From Thiomargarita sp. (lineage in GTDB: Bacteria; Pseudomonadota; Gammaproteobacteria; Beggiatoales; Beggiatoaceae), in assembly GCA_020721005.1 (NCBI GenBank), contig DYNP01000003.1, forward strand, positions 1 to 64,000: a stretch of 64,000 nt of DNA, written 5' to 3'. Position numbers and translations under genes: made by a program. Below the pieces are notes generated by a model. The model was not told where the DNA came from and made no database searches. It worked only from the letters and a program-made list of their open reading frames with translations. Of the stretch, positions 39,404 through 49,919 are shown one piece after another. The stretch's first letter is position 1. Each line of letters begins with the position of its first letter.

Positions 39404-39892
39404 TTAACGTATAATGGGTATAACAAGTACTGGTATAGGAGAAAGTTGGGTCACTTTACGGGCTGTGGAGCCGATGAGAATTTCTCCTAATGCGGAATGA
39501 CTGTGGGTGCCCATCACGATCAGGTCAGCTTGGAGAATTTTGGCTTGTTCAACAATGGAGTGGGCGGGATGTCCTTCTAACACTGTGATGCCAGCAATTA
39601 AATGGCTGTCTTCGGGGGTGGAATGGAGTTCTTCTTCACAAAAACGTTCGATGCGTTTTTGCATAGTTTGCCGGACTTTGTTCAGGGCTTGTTGGTGATG
39701 TTGTTGGGAAATTTCTTGGGGAATGTAGGTTTCCAGTAAGGCATTACCGTAGGAAGTGAGAGGTTCTAAGATGTGCAGCAGGGTGATTTGGGCTTGGTAG
39801 TGTTGGGCTAAACTGATGGCATAGCGAAATACTTGGCGAGTGTTTGTTCCCAGGTCGGTGCTGTAGAGAATGTGTTGGATGGAAGGTAGCAT
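39404..39892 (-). CDS. UspA-family universal stress protein
   Basis: 162 residues, single Usp domain: ILYSTDLGTNTRQVFRYAIS at the start, and LIVMGTHSHSALGEILIGST followed by PVLVIPI at the end. The nucleotide-binding motif is imperfect (HSHSALG in place of a canonical second glycine), so ATP binding is uncertain. It sits 12 bases behind dctM, an arrangement like TeaABC-TeaD of Halomonas, where the Usp protein modulates a TRAP transporter; a similar role here is inference. Confidence 0.92.
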   Translation of the reverse strand: MLPSIQHILYSTDLGTNTRQVFRYAISLAQHYQAQITLLHILEPLTSYGNALLETYIPQEISQQHHQQALNKVRQTMQKRIERFCEEELHSTPEDSHLIAGITVLEGHPAHSIVEQAKILQADLIVMGTHSHSALGEILIGSTARKVTQLSPIPVLVIPIIR

Positions 39893-39904
39893 AAGATTAA
39901 TCGT

Positions 39905-41194
39905 TTAGAGTTGAGGACCATAGAGTAAGTTGGGTAGAAATAGGCTGATTTGTGGTAAGTAGGTAATGAGCATGAGGAATAGGAGTAGTGCCCCTATCCA
40001 GGGTAAGGAAGCTTTGATGACTTCGGTGAGACCGAGTTGGGTAATGCCTGAGATTACGAAAAGGTTGAGTCCAACTGGAGGGGTAATCATGCCAATTTCC
40101 ATGTTGACGACCATGATGATGCCAAGGTGAATGGGGTCTATGCCCATTTCTGTGGCAATTGGGAACAGGATGGGAGCTAGGATGAGCAGAAGTCCGGAGG
40201 GTTCCATAAAGCTGCCACCTATCAGCAGGAGCACGTTGACAATGATCAGAAATACCCAGGGGCTCATGTTCATACCCAGTAGGATTTCAGCGATTTGTTG
40301 GGGAATTTGTTCAGTGGTGAGAACGTGTCCAAATAGCATGGCATTGGTGATGATAAACATGAGCATGATGGTGACTTTCCCTGAGTCGGTAAGCACTTTG
40401 GGAACGTCTTTGAAACTAAGGTCGCGGTAGACAAAGAGGGCAATGATGAAGGCATAGACGGCAGCCACTGCAGCGGCTTCGGTGGGGGTAAATAGTCCTC
40501 CATAGATGCCGCCCAGAATGATGAAAATGAGGAGCAGTCCCCAAAAAGCTGAGAGTCCAGAGTTGAGGACTTCTGAAAGGGAGGCGGGTTGCATTTTGGG
40601 TAAATTACGATATTTGGCAAAAAGATAGATGCTGGTCATTAACATGAGACCGGCCAGTATGCCTGGTAGAACTCCAGCCATAAAGAGGCGACCCAGGGAG
40701 ACCTCAGTGATGGCGGCATAGACGACCATGACAATAGAGGGTGGAATGAGAATGCCCAGGGTGCCAGCGCTGCCAATAACTCCTGCTGCGAAGGATTTCG
40801 TATAGCCAGTGGAGACCATGCCGCCAATGACAATGGAGCCAATGGCGGCTACAGTGGCTGGCGAGGAGCCTGAGACGGCTGCAAATAGCATGCAGGCCAA
40901 TACCGAAGCAATAGCCATACCGCCACGCAGGGAACCAACACAGGCGATGGCAAAGCGGATGATGCGTTTGGCGACGCCTCCAGTGGATAGGAAGGCAGCT
41001 GACAGTATAAAAAAGGGAATGGCAAGCAGGGTGTAGTGTTGCATGCCTTGGAATAGTTTGAGAGCTAAGGAGGCTAAGGAGTCTGGTGAGAATAAGAGAA
41101 TGGTGAGGACGCTGGAGAGTCCAAGGGCAATAGCGACGGGAACTCCTATGAGCATGAGTAGTAATAGGAGGCTGAATAGGAAGAGGGTGGTCAT
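39905..41194 (-). CDS. dctM: TRAP transporter large permease (DctM)
   Basis: 429 residues with about 12 hydrophobic segments. Large membrane subunit of a tripartite ATP-independent periplasmic transporter, sodium- or proton-coupled. Family patterns include LLLLMLIGVPVAIALGLSSV, GGMAIASVLACMLFAAVSGS SPATVAAIGSI, AGTLGILIPPSI, FTPTEAAAVAAVY and ITPPVGLNLFVI. Overlaps the end of dctQ by four bases (41191-41194), which indicates coupled translation. Confidence 0.95.
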   Translation of the reverse strand: MTTLFLFSLLLLLMLIGVPVAIALGLSSVLTILLFSPDSLASLALKLFQGMQHYTLLAIPFFILSAAFLSTGGVAKRIIRFAIACVGSLRGGMAIASVLACMLFAAVSGSSPATVAAIGSIVIGGMVSTGYTKSFAAGVIGSAGTLGILIPPSIVMVVYAAITEVSLGRLFMAGVLPGILAGLMLMTSIYLFAKYRNLPKMQPASLSEVLNSGLSAFWGLLLIFIILGGIYGGLFTPTEAAAVAAVYAFIIALFVYRDLSFKDVPKVLTDSGKVTIMLMFIITNAMLFGHVLTTEQIPQQIAEILLGMNMSPWVFLIIVNVLLLIGGSFMEPSGLLLILAPILFPIATEMGIDPIHLGIIMVVNMEIGMITPPVGLNLFVISGITQLGLTEVIKASLPWIGALLLFLMLITYLPQISLFLPNLLYGPQL

Positions 41195-41793
41195 GACAGA
41201 GGACCAGTAATCTGATGATTTTTCAGGGTATCTTGAGCTTCATCGGCCAGCAGTTGCATGGTATGACCTTGCAATAGTTTGAACAGGGCTTGACTGAGGC
41301 GCCAAAATAGGAGTAAAAAGCCAATGGGGAGAATGAGGTAAATTGTCCATTGGGGAATGGGAAGGTCTTCTGATAGCCAACCCGCTTGGTATATTTTGTA
41401 GACATATTGGGTGCCTCCAATGAAAAGGAGAACGCTGTATAGAAGGCAGGTCAGCAAGGCGAGAACGGCAAGGCGCTGTTGCCAAGGTTGGGGAAGGAGT
41501 CGGGTGAAGGCATCAATTCCAATGTGGGCACCGACTTTGACGCCAAATGACATGCCAAATAGAACTAACCAGGCAAATAGGTAGGTCGTGAGTTCCAGAG
41601 CCCAGACCATGTGAAAGGTGGGGAACGGTTGTAGGAAGGGTAGATTTTCCAGTAAAAATTGTCCGGATGGGGAAGGCCAGAGTGTGCTGTTTAAGTAACG
41701 AAGCACGACTTGGGTAAAGGTGACAAGGGTCATGCTGGCAAGGAGGAAGGCGATGATTCCTTCTTCCAAGTGGTCAAAAATACGGTTGAGCAT
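41191..41793 (-). CDS. dctQ: TRAP transporter small permease (DctQ)
   Basis: 200 residues with four membrane helices: N-terminal LEEGIIAFLLASMTLVTFTQ VVLRY, LFAWLVLFGMSFGVKVGAHIGID (the DctQ signature region), and two later helices. It is somewhat longer than many DctQ proteins because of an insert after helix 1 (NSTLWPSPSGQFLLENLPFL). It follows dctP after a 243-base gap (41794-42036) in which I see no gene and no strong hairpin, and overlaps dctM. Confidence 0.93.
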   Translation of the reverse strand: MLNRIFDHLEEGIIAFLLASMTLVTFTQVVLRYLNSTLWPSPSGQFLLENLPFLQPFPTFHMVWALELTTYLFAWLVLFGMSFGVKVGAHIGIDAFTRLLPQPWQQRLAVLALLTCLLYSVLLFIGGTQYVYKIYQAGWLSEDLPIPQWTIYLILPIGFLLLFWRLSQALFKLLQGHTMQLLADEAQDTLKNHQITGPLS

Positions 41794-42036
41794 GGTGAAA
41801 GTCCGGTGGGTTAATGGAAGATTGGAATGAGTTTTATGGCATTTTTTCTGATATTGAGTGTGTAACAGGGGGAAAATAGTTTGGGGATATATAAAGGGTT
41901 ATCCAGTGGTTAGTGCCGAGATTTGAGGGGTCGGTTGGCTAATTTGTATGTGGGGAACTGGATAGGTTGAGCAATGAGTAATTGAAATATTCATCCTCAT
42001 TTCCAATTCCCATCCAGTTATGAAAACCTTTTTAAA

Positions 42037-43218
<1,182 letters not shown>

Positions 43219-43314
43219 CTAGCGAATTAAACGGTCATACCTTAAGACAACTCTATTTTTGTGAATTTAGATGAAGACATTGATGAGTGGTAATTACCTA
43301 CAAGGAGCATCTTC

Positions 43315-45369
43315 ATGCCACTAGAAAGTTTCGGAGAAGAAAAACGTTATAATTTTGAACGCATTGGCAGCTTTGGACGCTTTTATACAGGCAATACGTT
43401 TCCCATTGAATACTTGATGACCACTTTTTCTGCTGCAGAACTCTCCGAACTCAGTTTTGCTCGGGACATTCAACCGGAAGTGATTGATTTTGACTTGCTC
43501 ATGCAACGGGATATCGATGAGGAACGCGTGCGTTCCGAAATGGAACCCTACCTAAATCCTCAAATGCTCACCCCGGCTGAAATTCGTTCCCGAGCCATCT
43601 TTTTTCCACCGTTGCTGGCTGCGATTATTCCCACCAAGGGTAAAATCATGCAAGCCTATTACAGTGATGAGCAGGGAGACATTGAATTACATCCCAATCA
43701 TGACCGAGAACATATTATCAGGGAATGGCCCGGTCTCTTTAAACTGACCTATTTTTCCAGCAATAACCCTCAAGCCTATCGATTACCCATTTACAAGGGC
43801 AAAGATGATGACAGTATTGAGGTCTGCATTCAACAAGAGCCTGTGCAATTGGAAGTTCACCTGTCCAGAGGCAACCAATATGGCGCAAAATTGGTTGTGA
43901 TTGATGGTCAACACCGTCTATTTACTCTGCGTAAAGTCTATGAAAAACAACCCGAATTAATGGAAAATCTTGGAGTCCCAGTCTGCATCCTATTTGCCCC
44001 TCACTCCACACAAAAACGAAATCGAGAATATACCTCTTTAATCCGAGTGCCCACAGTTCCCGAAGTATTTCGGCACCTATTTGTAGACGTGAACAGCACT
44101 GCCAAACAAGTCGGTGGACATTTCAACATTCTCCTGGCTGATAACAACATGGGGAATATTGCCTGTCGCAAATTCTGCGACCACATTTTACGAGTCCGGG
44201 GCATCGAAGGACTGGCTGTTATTGAATGGAATACCAAAACCAAAAAACAAGCCACTGCCATTACTCGAGCCTATTCCCTCAGCAGTATTGGCATCATCGC
44301 TAAAGCCTTGACCGAAAGTATAGGTCACCGCAAACTGTTGACGAAATACCTGTTAAAACTTGATGACATCGAAACTGAACTGTATCCCAATGGCGACGAT
44401 GATCCCGACTATCCTATTGTGCAATGGGACAAATTTTCTCTGACCCAAAAAAGTTTGATCGAGGAACAAATCAAAACGCATCTGGTCCCCTGTTTGGAAA
44501 TTCTCTTCTTCCAAACTGAGGAATTTGCCAAAGCCTTTCAACTGTTCCAACACAGTTTAATTGATCTCACAAAAACTGTCCGCAGTGAACAAGCCGATGC
44601 TGCCGACGCTCAACAGGCTCTGCATCAAATTATTGATTATTTACCCATTCCAGAAGGAAAGTCTTTTGAAGGGGCCCGTTTAATCTATCGTAACTTTGAA
44701 TTTCGCGTCAAAAAAGCCCGAGACGAACAAATTGCCAATATCATTCAATATGCCCTGTTCCAAAGAGCCATTTTTGAAGCCTGGGCCCATCTGCTTGAAG
44801 TCACTCGTCCTTTGGAAATCGTTCCCCACTTAGCCACCCAAGGCTTCGCTAAATTATTGGATCTCCTACTTAAAAATCAGGGAGAATTCCTTGACTTTGA
44901 ACGACGTTACCTGCAAAATATCGTGTTCAATGGCAAAAAGATCATCGTGCGCGAAGATACCAAAAAAGCCCTGTCTCTATTGGTACTGGTGTATCTTAAC
45001 AAACCGGGAGTCATTGCCCAAATCAGCACTTTGTTACTCAATTCTCCTTCCCGGCTGTTAAAGCAACGTTTACAAGAAAAAGGGCAAACCGCCCTGTTGG
45101 ACTTCCAAAAAAATTATGAATTGGCCTGCAAGAAAAATTTCAAATCCAATTATCGCACTGACTTGGGACTGACTTCAGTGGAACGGGAGGCATTGATCGC
45201 TGCCGAGGAGACACAGAAACGACAAGCCGGCGAAGGTAAAACCAGCAGTCGTCGCAAAAAAGTCGAGGTTGATAACCAATTTGAGCAATTGGTGGAATAC
45301 CACATCAAACAAGAAATTGAATTGGCTATGGCAGAATTGAAAAAATATTTGGGTGGATCGAAAGTATAA
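43315..45369 (+). CDS. Orphan DGQHR-domain protein
   Basis: 684 residues, no signal or membrane segment. The defining motif is VIDGQHRLFTL with DGQHR at 197-201, followed by VPVCILFAPH and FVDVNSTAKQV, as in the DGQHR domain shared by DndB (a regulator of DNA phosphorothioation) and related ParB-like proteins of DNA-modification islands. Residues ~230-684 are largely helical and unassigned, ending in a basic SSRRKKVEVDN stretch and a Glu-rich helix. No dndA/C/D/E, sspB or deazaguanine-insertion genes lie nearby: neighbours are the TRAP operon and a nitroreductase. A DNA-related role is inferred from the family only. ATG at 43315 follows AAGGAGCA. Confidence 0.85.
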   Translation: MPLESFGEEKRYNFERIGSFGRFYTGNTFPIEYLMTTFSAAELSELSFARDIQPEVIDFDLLMQRDIDEERVRSEMEPYLNPQMLTPAEIRSRAIFFPPLLAAIIPTKGKIMQAYYSDEQGDIELHPNHDREHIIREWPGLFKLTYFSSNNPQAYRLPIYKGKDDDSIEVCIQQEPVQLEVHLSRGNQYGAKLVVIDGQHRLFTLRKVYEKQPELMENLGVPVCILFAPHSTQKRNREYTSLIRVPTVPEVFRHLFVDVNSTAKQVGGHFNILLADNNMGNIACRKFCDHILRVRGIEGLAVIEWNTKTKKQATAITRAYSLSSIGIIAKALTESIGHRKLLTKYLLKLDDIETELYPNGDDDPDYPIVQWDKFSLTQKSLIEEQIKTHLVPCLEILFFQTEEFAKAFQLFQHSLIDLTKTVRSEQADAADAQQALHQIIDYLPIPEGKSFEGARLIYRNFEFRVKKARDEQIANIIQYALFQRAIFEAWAHLLEVTRPLEIVPHLATQGFAKLLDLLLKNQGEFLDFERRYLQNIVFNGKKIIVREDTKKALSLLVLVYLNKPGVIAQISTLLLNSPSRLLKQRLQEKGQTALLDFQKNYELACKKNFKSNYRTDLGLTSVEREALIAAEETQKRQAGEGKTSSRRKKVEVDNQFEQLVEYHIKQEIELAMAELKKYLGGSKV

Positions 45370-45462
45370 ATTTTCCCAAAAATTTTGTGAATCCCTTCAG
45401 ACACGACACTATTCTATCGAATCCAAATAACTTATCTTTAGCAATCACAGGAGTTTATATTG

Positions 45463-46068
45463 ATGTTGAAAAAACCGGCCACCACTGAAATTCCCATTCA
45501 TGAGCTGATTGCTCATCGTTGGAGTCCACGGGCCTTTGATCCAGAGCGTATGGTGCCTCGAGAACAACTGCTTGCCTTGTTGGAAGCTGCCCGGTGGGCG
45601 CCTTCCTGTCGGGGAGAGGAACCTTGGCGATTTTTAATTTTTGACAAACAAACTCAACCCCAGGCTTGGGAAAAAGCCTTGAATTGTTTGGAAGACAGCA
45701 ACCAGAAATGGGCTCAACGAGCCCCAGTATTGATTTTAGCAACCATTGTCAACATCTTTGAGCACAATGACTCCCCCAATCGTTGGGCAGCTTATGATTG
45801 TGGAGCTGCTTGTGAAAATTTATGTTTGCAAGCTGTGCATTTGGGACTGATAACTCACCAAATGGGGGGATTTAAGTTAGCCAAAACTCATGAACTGTTG
45901 GGACTGCCAGTGGAAGTAACTTGTATGAGCATGATAGCTCTTGGTTATCAAGCTGATCCTCAAATTTTAGAAGGTGATTATTTGACCCGAGAATTGGCTC
46001 AACGAAATCGCAAACCTTTGGGGGAACAGTTTTTTGAAGCAGAATGGGAACGTCCATTCAAAATTTAA
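45463..46068 (+). CDS. Nitroreductase-family flavoprotein
   Basis: 201 residues from ATG 45463 (CAGGAG upstream). FMN-dependent oxidoreductase fold: HELIAHRWSPRAFDPE for the phosphate-binding Arg/Ser region, LEAARWAPSCRGEEPWRFLI, and CGAACENLCLQAVHLGLITH, with SMIALGYQADP near the end. The substrate is unknown; relatives reduce nitro compounds, quinones or flavin intermediates. Single gene, convergent with hemA across a strong hairpin. Confidence 0.92.
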   Translation: MLKKPATTEIPIHELIAHRWSPRAFDPERMVPREQLLALLEAARWAPSCRGEEPWRFLIFDKQTQPQAWEKALNCLEDSNQKWAQRAPVLILATIVNIFEHNDSPNRWAAYDCGAACENLCLQAVHLGLITHQMGGFKLAKTHELLGLPVEVTCMSMIALGYQADPQILEGDYLTRELAQRNRKPLGEQFFEAEWERPFKI

Positions 46069-46087
46069 GGAAAGCTCTGGTTAGACA

Positions 46088-46128
46088 GGACCGGCAGCCT
46101 TACGCAGGAAGCCATGAATTGCCGGTCC
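46088..46128. terminator. Bidirectional hairpin between nitroreductase and hemA
   Basis: GGACCGGCA at 46088-46096 and TGCCGGTCC at 46120-46128 form a 9-bp GC-rich stem with a 23-base loop between two convergent stops. Likely transcription barrier for both genes. Confidence 0.6.
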
Positions 46129-46165
46129 CTCAGAAATTGCAGATTCTGAAACGAAATTGCTTATC

Positions 46166-47422
46166 CTATTCCTCTGGCAATTGAAAGAGTTGGCGAGCCG
46201 CTGAGACCAAGTCTTCTCGACCTTCATAACCAGCTTGCCGCAATTGCACACAAGGAGTATGCATTAAAGTATTGGTTAAGGTATGAGCCAAATAATCAAT
46301 TACCTCATAAGGAGGTTTTCCTCCATCCAACATGCGTTTAGCCTTGAGCACCAGATGATGACGAATTTCTTGAGAACGATCTCGCAAATCGCAAATGGTG
46401 TCAACTGTATCTAGGGAATGCCACCAGTTAATAAAATGAGTAACTTGAGTGTCAATAATTTCTTCAGCTTGCAAAGCAGCTTGTTGCCGGGAACGCAAAT
46501 TTTCTTGAATCACTTCATTCAAGTCGTCGACTGTGTATAGGTAAACATCTTCCAGTTTACCAACTTCTGCAGCAATATCCCTCGGAACTGCAATATCCAC
46601 CATAAACATGGGACGGTGTTTACGAAGTTTAATCGCTTGTTTTACAACCTCTTCCCCCAAAATTGGAGTGGGACTGGCAGTGGAAGTCACAACAATATCA
46701 GCTTCTGCCAAGTGCATAGGAATCTCTTCCAAAGTGATGGCATATCCAGCAAAAGTTTTGGCCAATTGTCGAGCTCGTTCGATGGTGCGATTGGCCACAA
46801 TCATCCGTTTTAAACGATTCTCATGCAGATGGCGGGCCGCCAATTCGACAGTTTCTCCTGCCCCAATCAATAAAGCGGTAATTTGATTGAGATCACCAAA
46901 GATTTGTTGAGCCAACCGAACCGCAGCAAAAGCCACTGAAACTGGACTGGAACTGATGGCCGTGTCTGTACGCACCCGCTTGGCTACGGTAAAACTGTAC
47001 TCGAATAGCTTGTTGAGTAATCCCCCGGTCGCCCTTTCCTTTCGAGCCACTTGATAGGCCGCTTTCATTTGCCCCAAAATTTGGGGTTCCCCTAAAATCA
47101 TGGAGTCCAGACCACAAACAACCCTGAATAAATGACGGACAACCCCTCCATTATAATAACTATACAATTGATTTTCTAAGAGGGTCCGGGGTAAATTATG
47201 AAAATGGCTGAGCCAGCCAATCAGAGCATGAGTATTTTCCTGATCCAGGCTACAATAAACCTCTGTGCGGTTACAAGTTGACACGATCACCGCTTCTCTA
47301 ACCAATTCATGTTCCGTCAAATCGTGTAAAGCATACCGCAAACGTTCCGCTGAAAAATTCACCTTTTCCCGAATTTCAACCGGCGCTGTTGTATGATTGA
47401 GTCCAAAAGCAAATAGCTGCAT
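46166..47422 (-). CDS. hemA: Glutamyl-tRNA reductase
   Basis: 418 residues. First committed step of C5-pathway tetrapyrrole synthesis (glutamyl-tRNA to glutamate-1-semialdehyde). Catalytic Cys50 in VSTCNRTEVYC, FGLNHTTAPVEIREK at the start, the GEPQILGQMKAAY loop, NADPH-binding IGAGETVELAARHL, DIAVPRDI and a C-terminal dimerisation helix. The start at 47422 is preceded by a clear promoter at 47504-47531. In many gammaproteobacteria prfA follows; here the nitroreductase is convergent instead. Confidence 0.97.
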   Translation of the reverse strand: MQLFAFGLNHTTAPVEIREKVNFSAERLRYALHDLTEHELVREAVIVSTCNRTEVYCSLDQENTHALIGWLSHFHNLPRTLLENQLYSYYNGGVVRHLFRVVCGLDSMILGEPQILGQMKAAYQVARKERATGGLLNKLFEYSFTVAKRVRTDTAISSSPVSVAFAAVRLAQQIFGDLNQITALLIGAGETVELAARHLHENRLKRMIVANRTIERARQLAKTFAGYAITLEEIPMHLAEADIVVTSTASPTPILGEEVVKQAIKLRKHRPMFMVDIAVPRDIAAEVGKLEDVYLYTVDDLNEVIQENLRSRQQAALQAEEIIDTQVTHFINWWHSLDTVDTICDLRDRSQEIRHHLVLKAKRMLDGGKPPYEVIDYLAHTLTNTLMHTPCVQLRQAGYEGREDLVSAARQLFQLPEE

Positions 47423-47503
47423 GAGGTAAATGATGGTTATCCGTTAATGAATGTTTTAGTTGGAACGTACCCTGGCAATTTTTTACTACGTTAAAATTAG
47501 GAA

Positions 47504-47531
47504 ATTATACCATGATTGCGCTTCAAATCAA
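47504..47531 (-). promoter_or_regulatory. Predicted sigma70-type promoter for hemA
   Basis: On the minus strand TTGATT (47531-47526), 16-base spacer, TATAAT (47509-47504). The predicted leader is about 75 bases. The whole 329-base divergent gap 47423-47751 has no gene; the part toward the FG-GAP gene is AT-rich with no other clear signal. Confidence 0.6.
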
Positions 47532-47751
47532 CCCATCCAATGGCGCTGCCCCTCAATAAATAATCAAGAAAACAAGCAATGTTATCGTTGGACAAAAACC
47601 AGGTTCTAATTTTATTAATAAATATCAATCTATTAGAGTTCTATACAGATCACCGACCGGCCAATTGGTCACCTATTTACAACCCTTTTTTGCTCACTTT
47701 ATGCAAGACCCTCCTGTTTTACAGGATATGCTAAATTTAAGGATTTTTAAC

Positions 47752-48777
47752 ATGTTAAACTTATTTTATCTCCTGTTTTTCAGTATAGAAATACTCAATA
47801 ATCTCCCCGTATTATCCCTAACTTTAACTGATCAACTCCTCTGTGAAACCAATCCGGAACCCCACTGGTTTCACAAACTATTTCAAGATTCACCTGCCTC
47901 TGCTGAGGAACGCATGCCCCTCACTACCTCAGTTAATGCCATGTTGATTCGGGAAAAAACCGGGCACTTGGCAATATATTCTTTCAAAAATGGCTTCTTC
48001 AACGATCCCAAGCAACCTGTAGACAATATTTTACATTTTAGCGAAGCATTGACTGCCGATTGGAATCAAGACGGCAACCTAGATCTCATGGTCAAAACCC
48101 CCACTGGACAACTCACCCTTCTCATTTTCCAAGAGCAAGATTTTGAAGAACTTTACTCATTCCCTAACCAATACATTCAACACAAAATAGGTGATTGGAA
48201 TGGCGATGGCCAACCTGATGTCCTAGCCCAAACCGCCCAAGGAGAACTTCTGCTATTCCTATTTCAAGCCAACTCTGCCAACTTCAGTTCCCCAAAACTC
48301 CTCAGCCGACAATGGACCAGCCAACAATTCCTCACTGGAGACTGGGATGGCAACGGTTTCACTGACCTATTAACTTATGATGAGACTGGATATTTTTACC
48401 TTCACCTGTTCAAAAATGGCAACCTAGACGATCGAAAAAAAATACCTTATACCCATGAACTGACACACTATTTTAGCCAAGATTGGACCGGGAACCAACG
48501 CTCAGATCTACTCGTTAGAACCACAGAGGGTCAACTCCTTCTCTTGCAAACCCAACCTTCAGGAGACTTTTTACCAGCCCAAAAAGTGGCCGAAAACTGG
48601 CATTTTACCCATTATTTCCCTGGAGACTGGGACCAAGATGGCATTGCTGATCTCATAGTCCGTACCTCTAAAGGCGATATTATACTTTATCTATTTCGAG
48701 AACTGACTTTTCAAAAACCCAGAATAGTTGCTAAAAATTGGCACTTTACCTATTATTACCCCTTTAAAAATCGTTAA
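47752..48777 (+). CDS. Exported FG-GAP/VCBS-type propeller protein
   Basis: 341 residues from ATG 47752, selected because AAGGAT lies 7 bases upstream and a hydrophobic signal-like segment (LFYLLFFSIEILNN) starts there; the frame extends to 47665 without these. Five repeats of about 47 residues each carry an EF-like calcium loop: DWNQDGNLDL, DWNGDGQPDV, DWDGNGFTDL, DWTGNQRSDL and DWDQDGIADL. Each is followed by strands ending LLLFLFQ or similar, giving an integrin-type beta-propeller. Probably periplasmic or secreted; binding partner unknown. The small membrane protein gene starts 21 bases after its stop. Confidence 0.88.
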   Translation: MLNLFYLLFFSIEILNNLPVLSLTLTDQLLCETNPEPHWFHKLFQDSPASAEERMPLTTSVNAMLIREKTGHLAIYSFKNGFFNDPKQPVDNILHFSEALTADWNQDGNLDLMVKTPTGQLTLLIFQEQDFEELYSFPNQYIQHKIGDWNGDGQPDVLAQTAQGELLLFLFQANSANFSSPKLLSRQWTSQQFLTGDWDGNGFTDLLTYDETGYFYLHLFKNGNLDDRKKIPYTHELTHYFSQDWTGNQRSDLLVRTTEGQLLLLQTQPSGDFLPAQKVAENWHFTHYFPGDWDQDGIADLIVRTSKGDIILYLFRELTFQKPRIVAKNWHFTYYYPFKNR

Positions 48778-48798
48778 CTTCACACAAAGGACTCCGCT

Positions 48799-49308
48799 AT
48801 GTCACTCCAACAAAAAACAGTCGTTCCCCACGAGACTTCCTCTTCAGAAACCACGTCTACTCGTAACTATGAAGATCGACGATCCGACTTACTCAAAGAA
48901 ATCGACCTCATTCAAGATGTTATTCGACGCATGTCCAACACCTCCTTCGTCATCAAAGGCTGGACAGTCACCATGATGGGCATTATTTTTGCCTTTAAAG
49001 CTGACATCAATGCCACCCATTTTGTGCTCATCCCCATCATACTATTCTGGTTTCTAGACGCCTATTTTCTAAAACACGAACGACAATATCGCAAACTTTA
49101 TCAATGGGTTATCGACAACCGACTGCACGACGACAGCCATCTGTTCAATCTGAACACCTCGCGTTTTAACACCCAATCCACCTTCCAAGTCATGTTCTCA
49201 TTTACCTTAGCCCTGTTTTATGGAGGTGCCCTGTTACTGGTCCTCCTCTACTTTCTCAGTCGCCTCTATTTCCCAGATCTGCTCATCAACTGCGTTCCTA
49301 TAAAATGA
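48799..49308 (+). CDS. Small membrane protein, unassigned
   Basis: 169 residues from ATG 48799 (AAAGGACT upstream). Charged N-terminal helix (RRSDLLKEIDLIQDVIRRMS), a first helical pair (GWTVTMMGIIFAF; FVLIPIILFWFLDAYFL), a cytoplasmic-type segment with KHERQYRKLYQWVIDN, and a C-terminal hydrophobic stretch (FTLALFYGGALLLVLLYFLS). I do not recognise a named family. Its stop overlaps the gspG start by four bases (ATGA), so the two are translationally coupled. Confidence 0.8.
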   Translation: MSLQQKTVVPHETSSSETTSTRNYEDRRSDLLKEIDLIQDVIRRMSNTSFVIKGWTVTMMGIIFAFKADINATHFVLIPIILFWFLDAYFLKHERQYRKLYQWVIDNRLHDDSHLFNLNTSRFNTQSTFQVMFSFTLALFYGGALLLVLLYFLSRLYFPDLLINCVPIK

Positions 49309-49733
49309 TCAAAGAAAAACAAGCTTTTACCCTTATTGAAGTCATGGTCGTCATCGTTATTCTCAGCGTTTTGGCAGCCTTTGTCGTTCCTAAAATTATC
49401 GCTCGACCCGATGAGGCACGTCTGCTCAAAGCCAAACAAGATATGCGTGTTATTGAAGCAGCCCTCAAACTTTATAAACTTGATAATTACACTTACCCTA
49501 CCACTGACCAGGGACTGGAAGCCTTGGTAACTCAACCCCTAGGAGAACCTGCTCCTCGGCAATGGAAAGAAGGCGGCTACTTGGACCAACTTCCCAAAGA
49601 CCCTTGGGGCTTTCCTTATTACTACCTATTTCCAGGACAACACAAAGAATTTGATCTCTGGTCCCATGGAGCAGATGGGCTGCCCGGTGGCACTGATACC
49701 AACAGTGATCTAGGCAATTGGCAACTGGATTAA
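49305..49733 (+). CDS. gspG: Type II secretion major pseudopilin GspG, outside a gsp cluster
   Basis: 142 residues, the usual length. Short leader MIKEKQA, then FTLIEVMVVIVILSVLAAFV (type III signal, glutamate at +5), VPKIIARPDEARLLKAKQD, the globular domain with DNYTYPTTDQGLEALV and DPWGFPYYY, and a calcium-binding end DGLPGGTDTNSDLGNW. The -1 residue of the prepilin-peptidase site is Ala instead of the usual Gly. Placed after a membrane protein and an FG-GAP gene rather than with gspC/D (about 12 kb away). Confidence 0.96.
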   Translation: MIKEKQAFTLIEVMVVIVILSVLAAFVVPKIIARPDEARLLKAKQDMRVIEAALKLYKLDNYTYPTTDQGLEALVTQPLGEPAPRQWKEGGYLDQLPKDPWGFPYYYLFPGQHKEFDLWSHGADGLPGGTDTNSDLGNWQLD

Positions 49734-49802
49734 GCTCTTTTTCTGAAGATCTCAAACCATTCTAAGATCTCAAATTACTCAAGGACGCTGGCTAACTTTT
49801 CT

Positions 49803-49827
49803 CATTCCCACGCTTTTAGTGGGAATG
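49803..49827. repeat. REP-like hairpin after gspG
   Basis: CATTCCCAC at 49803-49811 and GTGGGAATG at 49819-49827 form a 9-bp stem with loop GCTTTTA. The final bases of the window (CGTTCCCACGC, from about 63986) look like the opening arm of the same kind of unit, which suggests an interspersed palindrome; it may also end gspG transcription. Confidence 0.6.
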
Positions 49828-49919
49828 GGCATACAAATACTTTACACCCTCAGCAATCTTCCTAAATTCTACAAACCATCATTCAAACTATCATTCTCAA
49901 CACTTCCCATAACTCTGCT

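Noticed and set aside
43315-45369. A complete Dnd or Dpd DNA-modification system
   Set aside because: Only the DGQHR-domain protein is present; neighbouring genes are a TRAP transporter and a nitroreductase.
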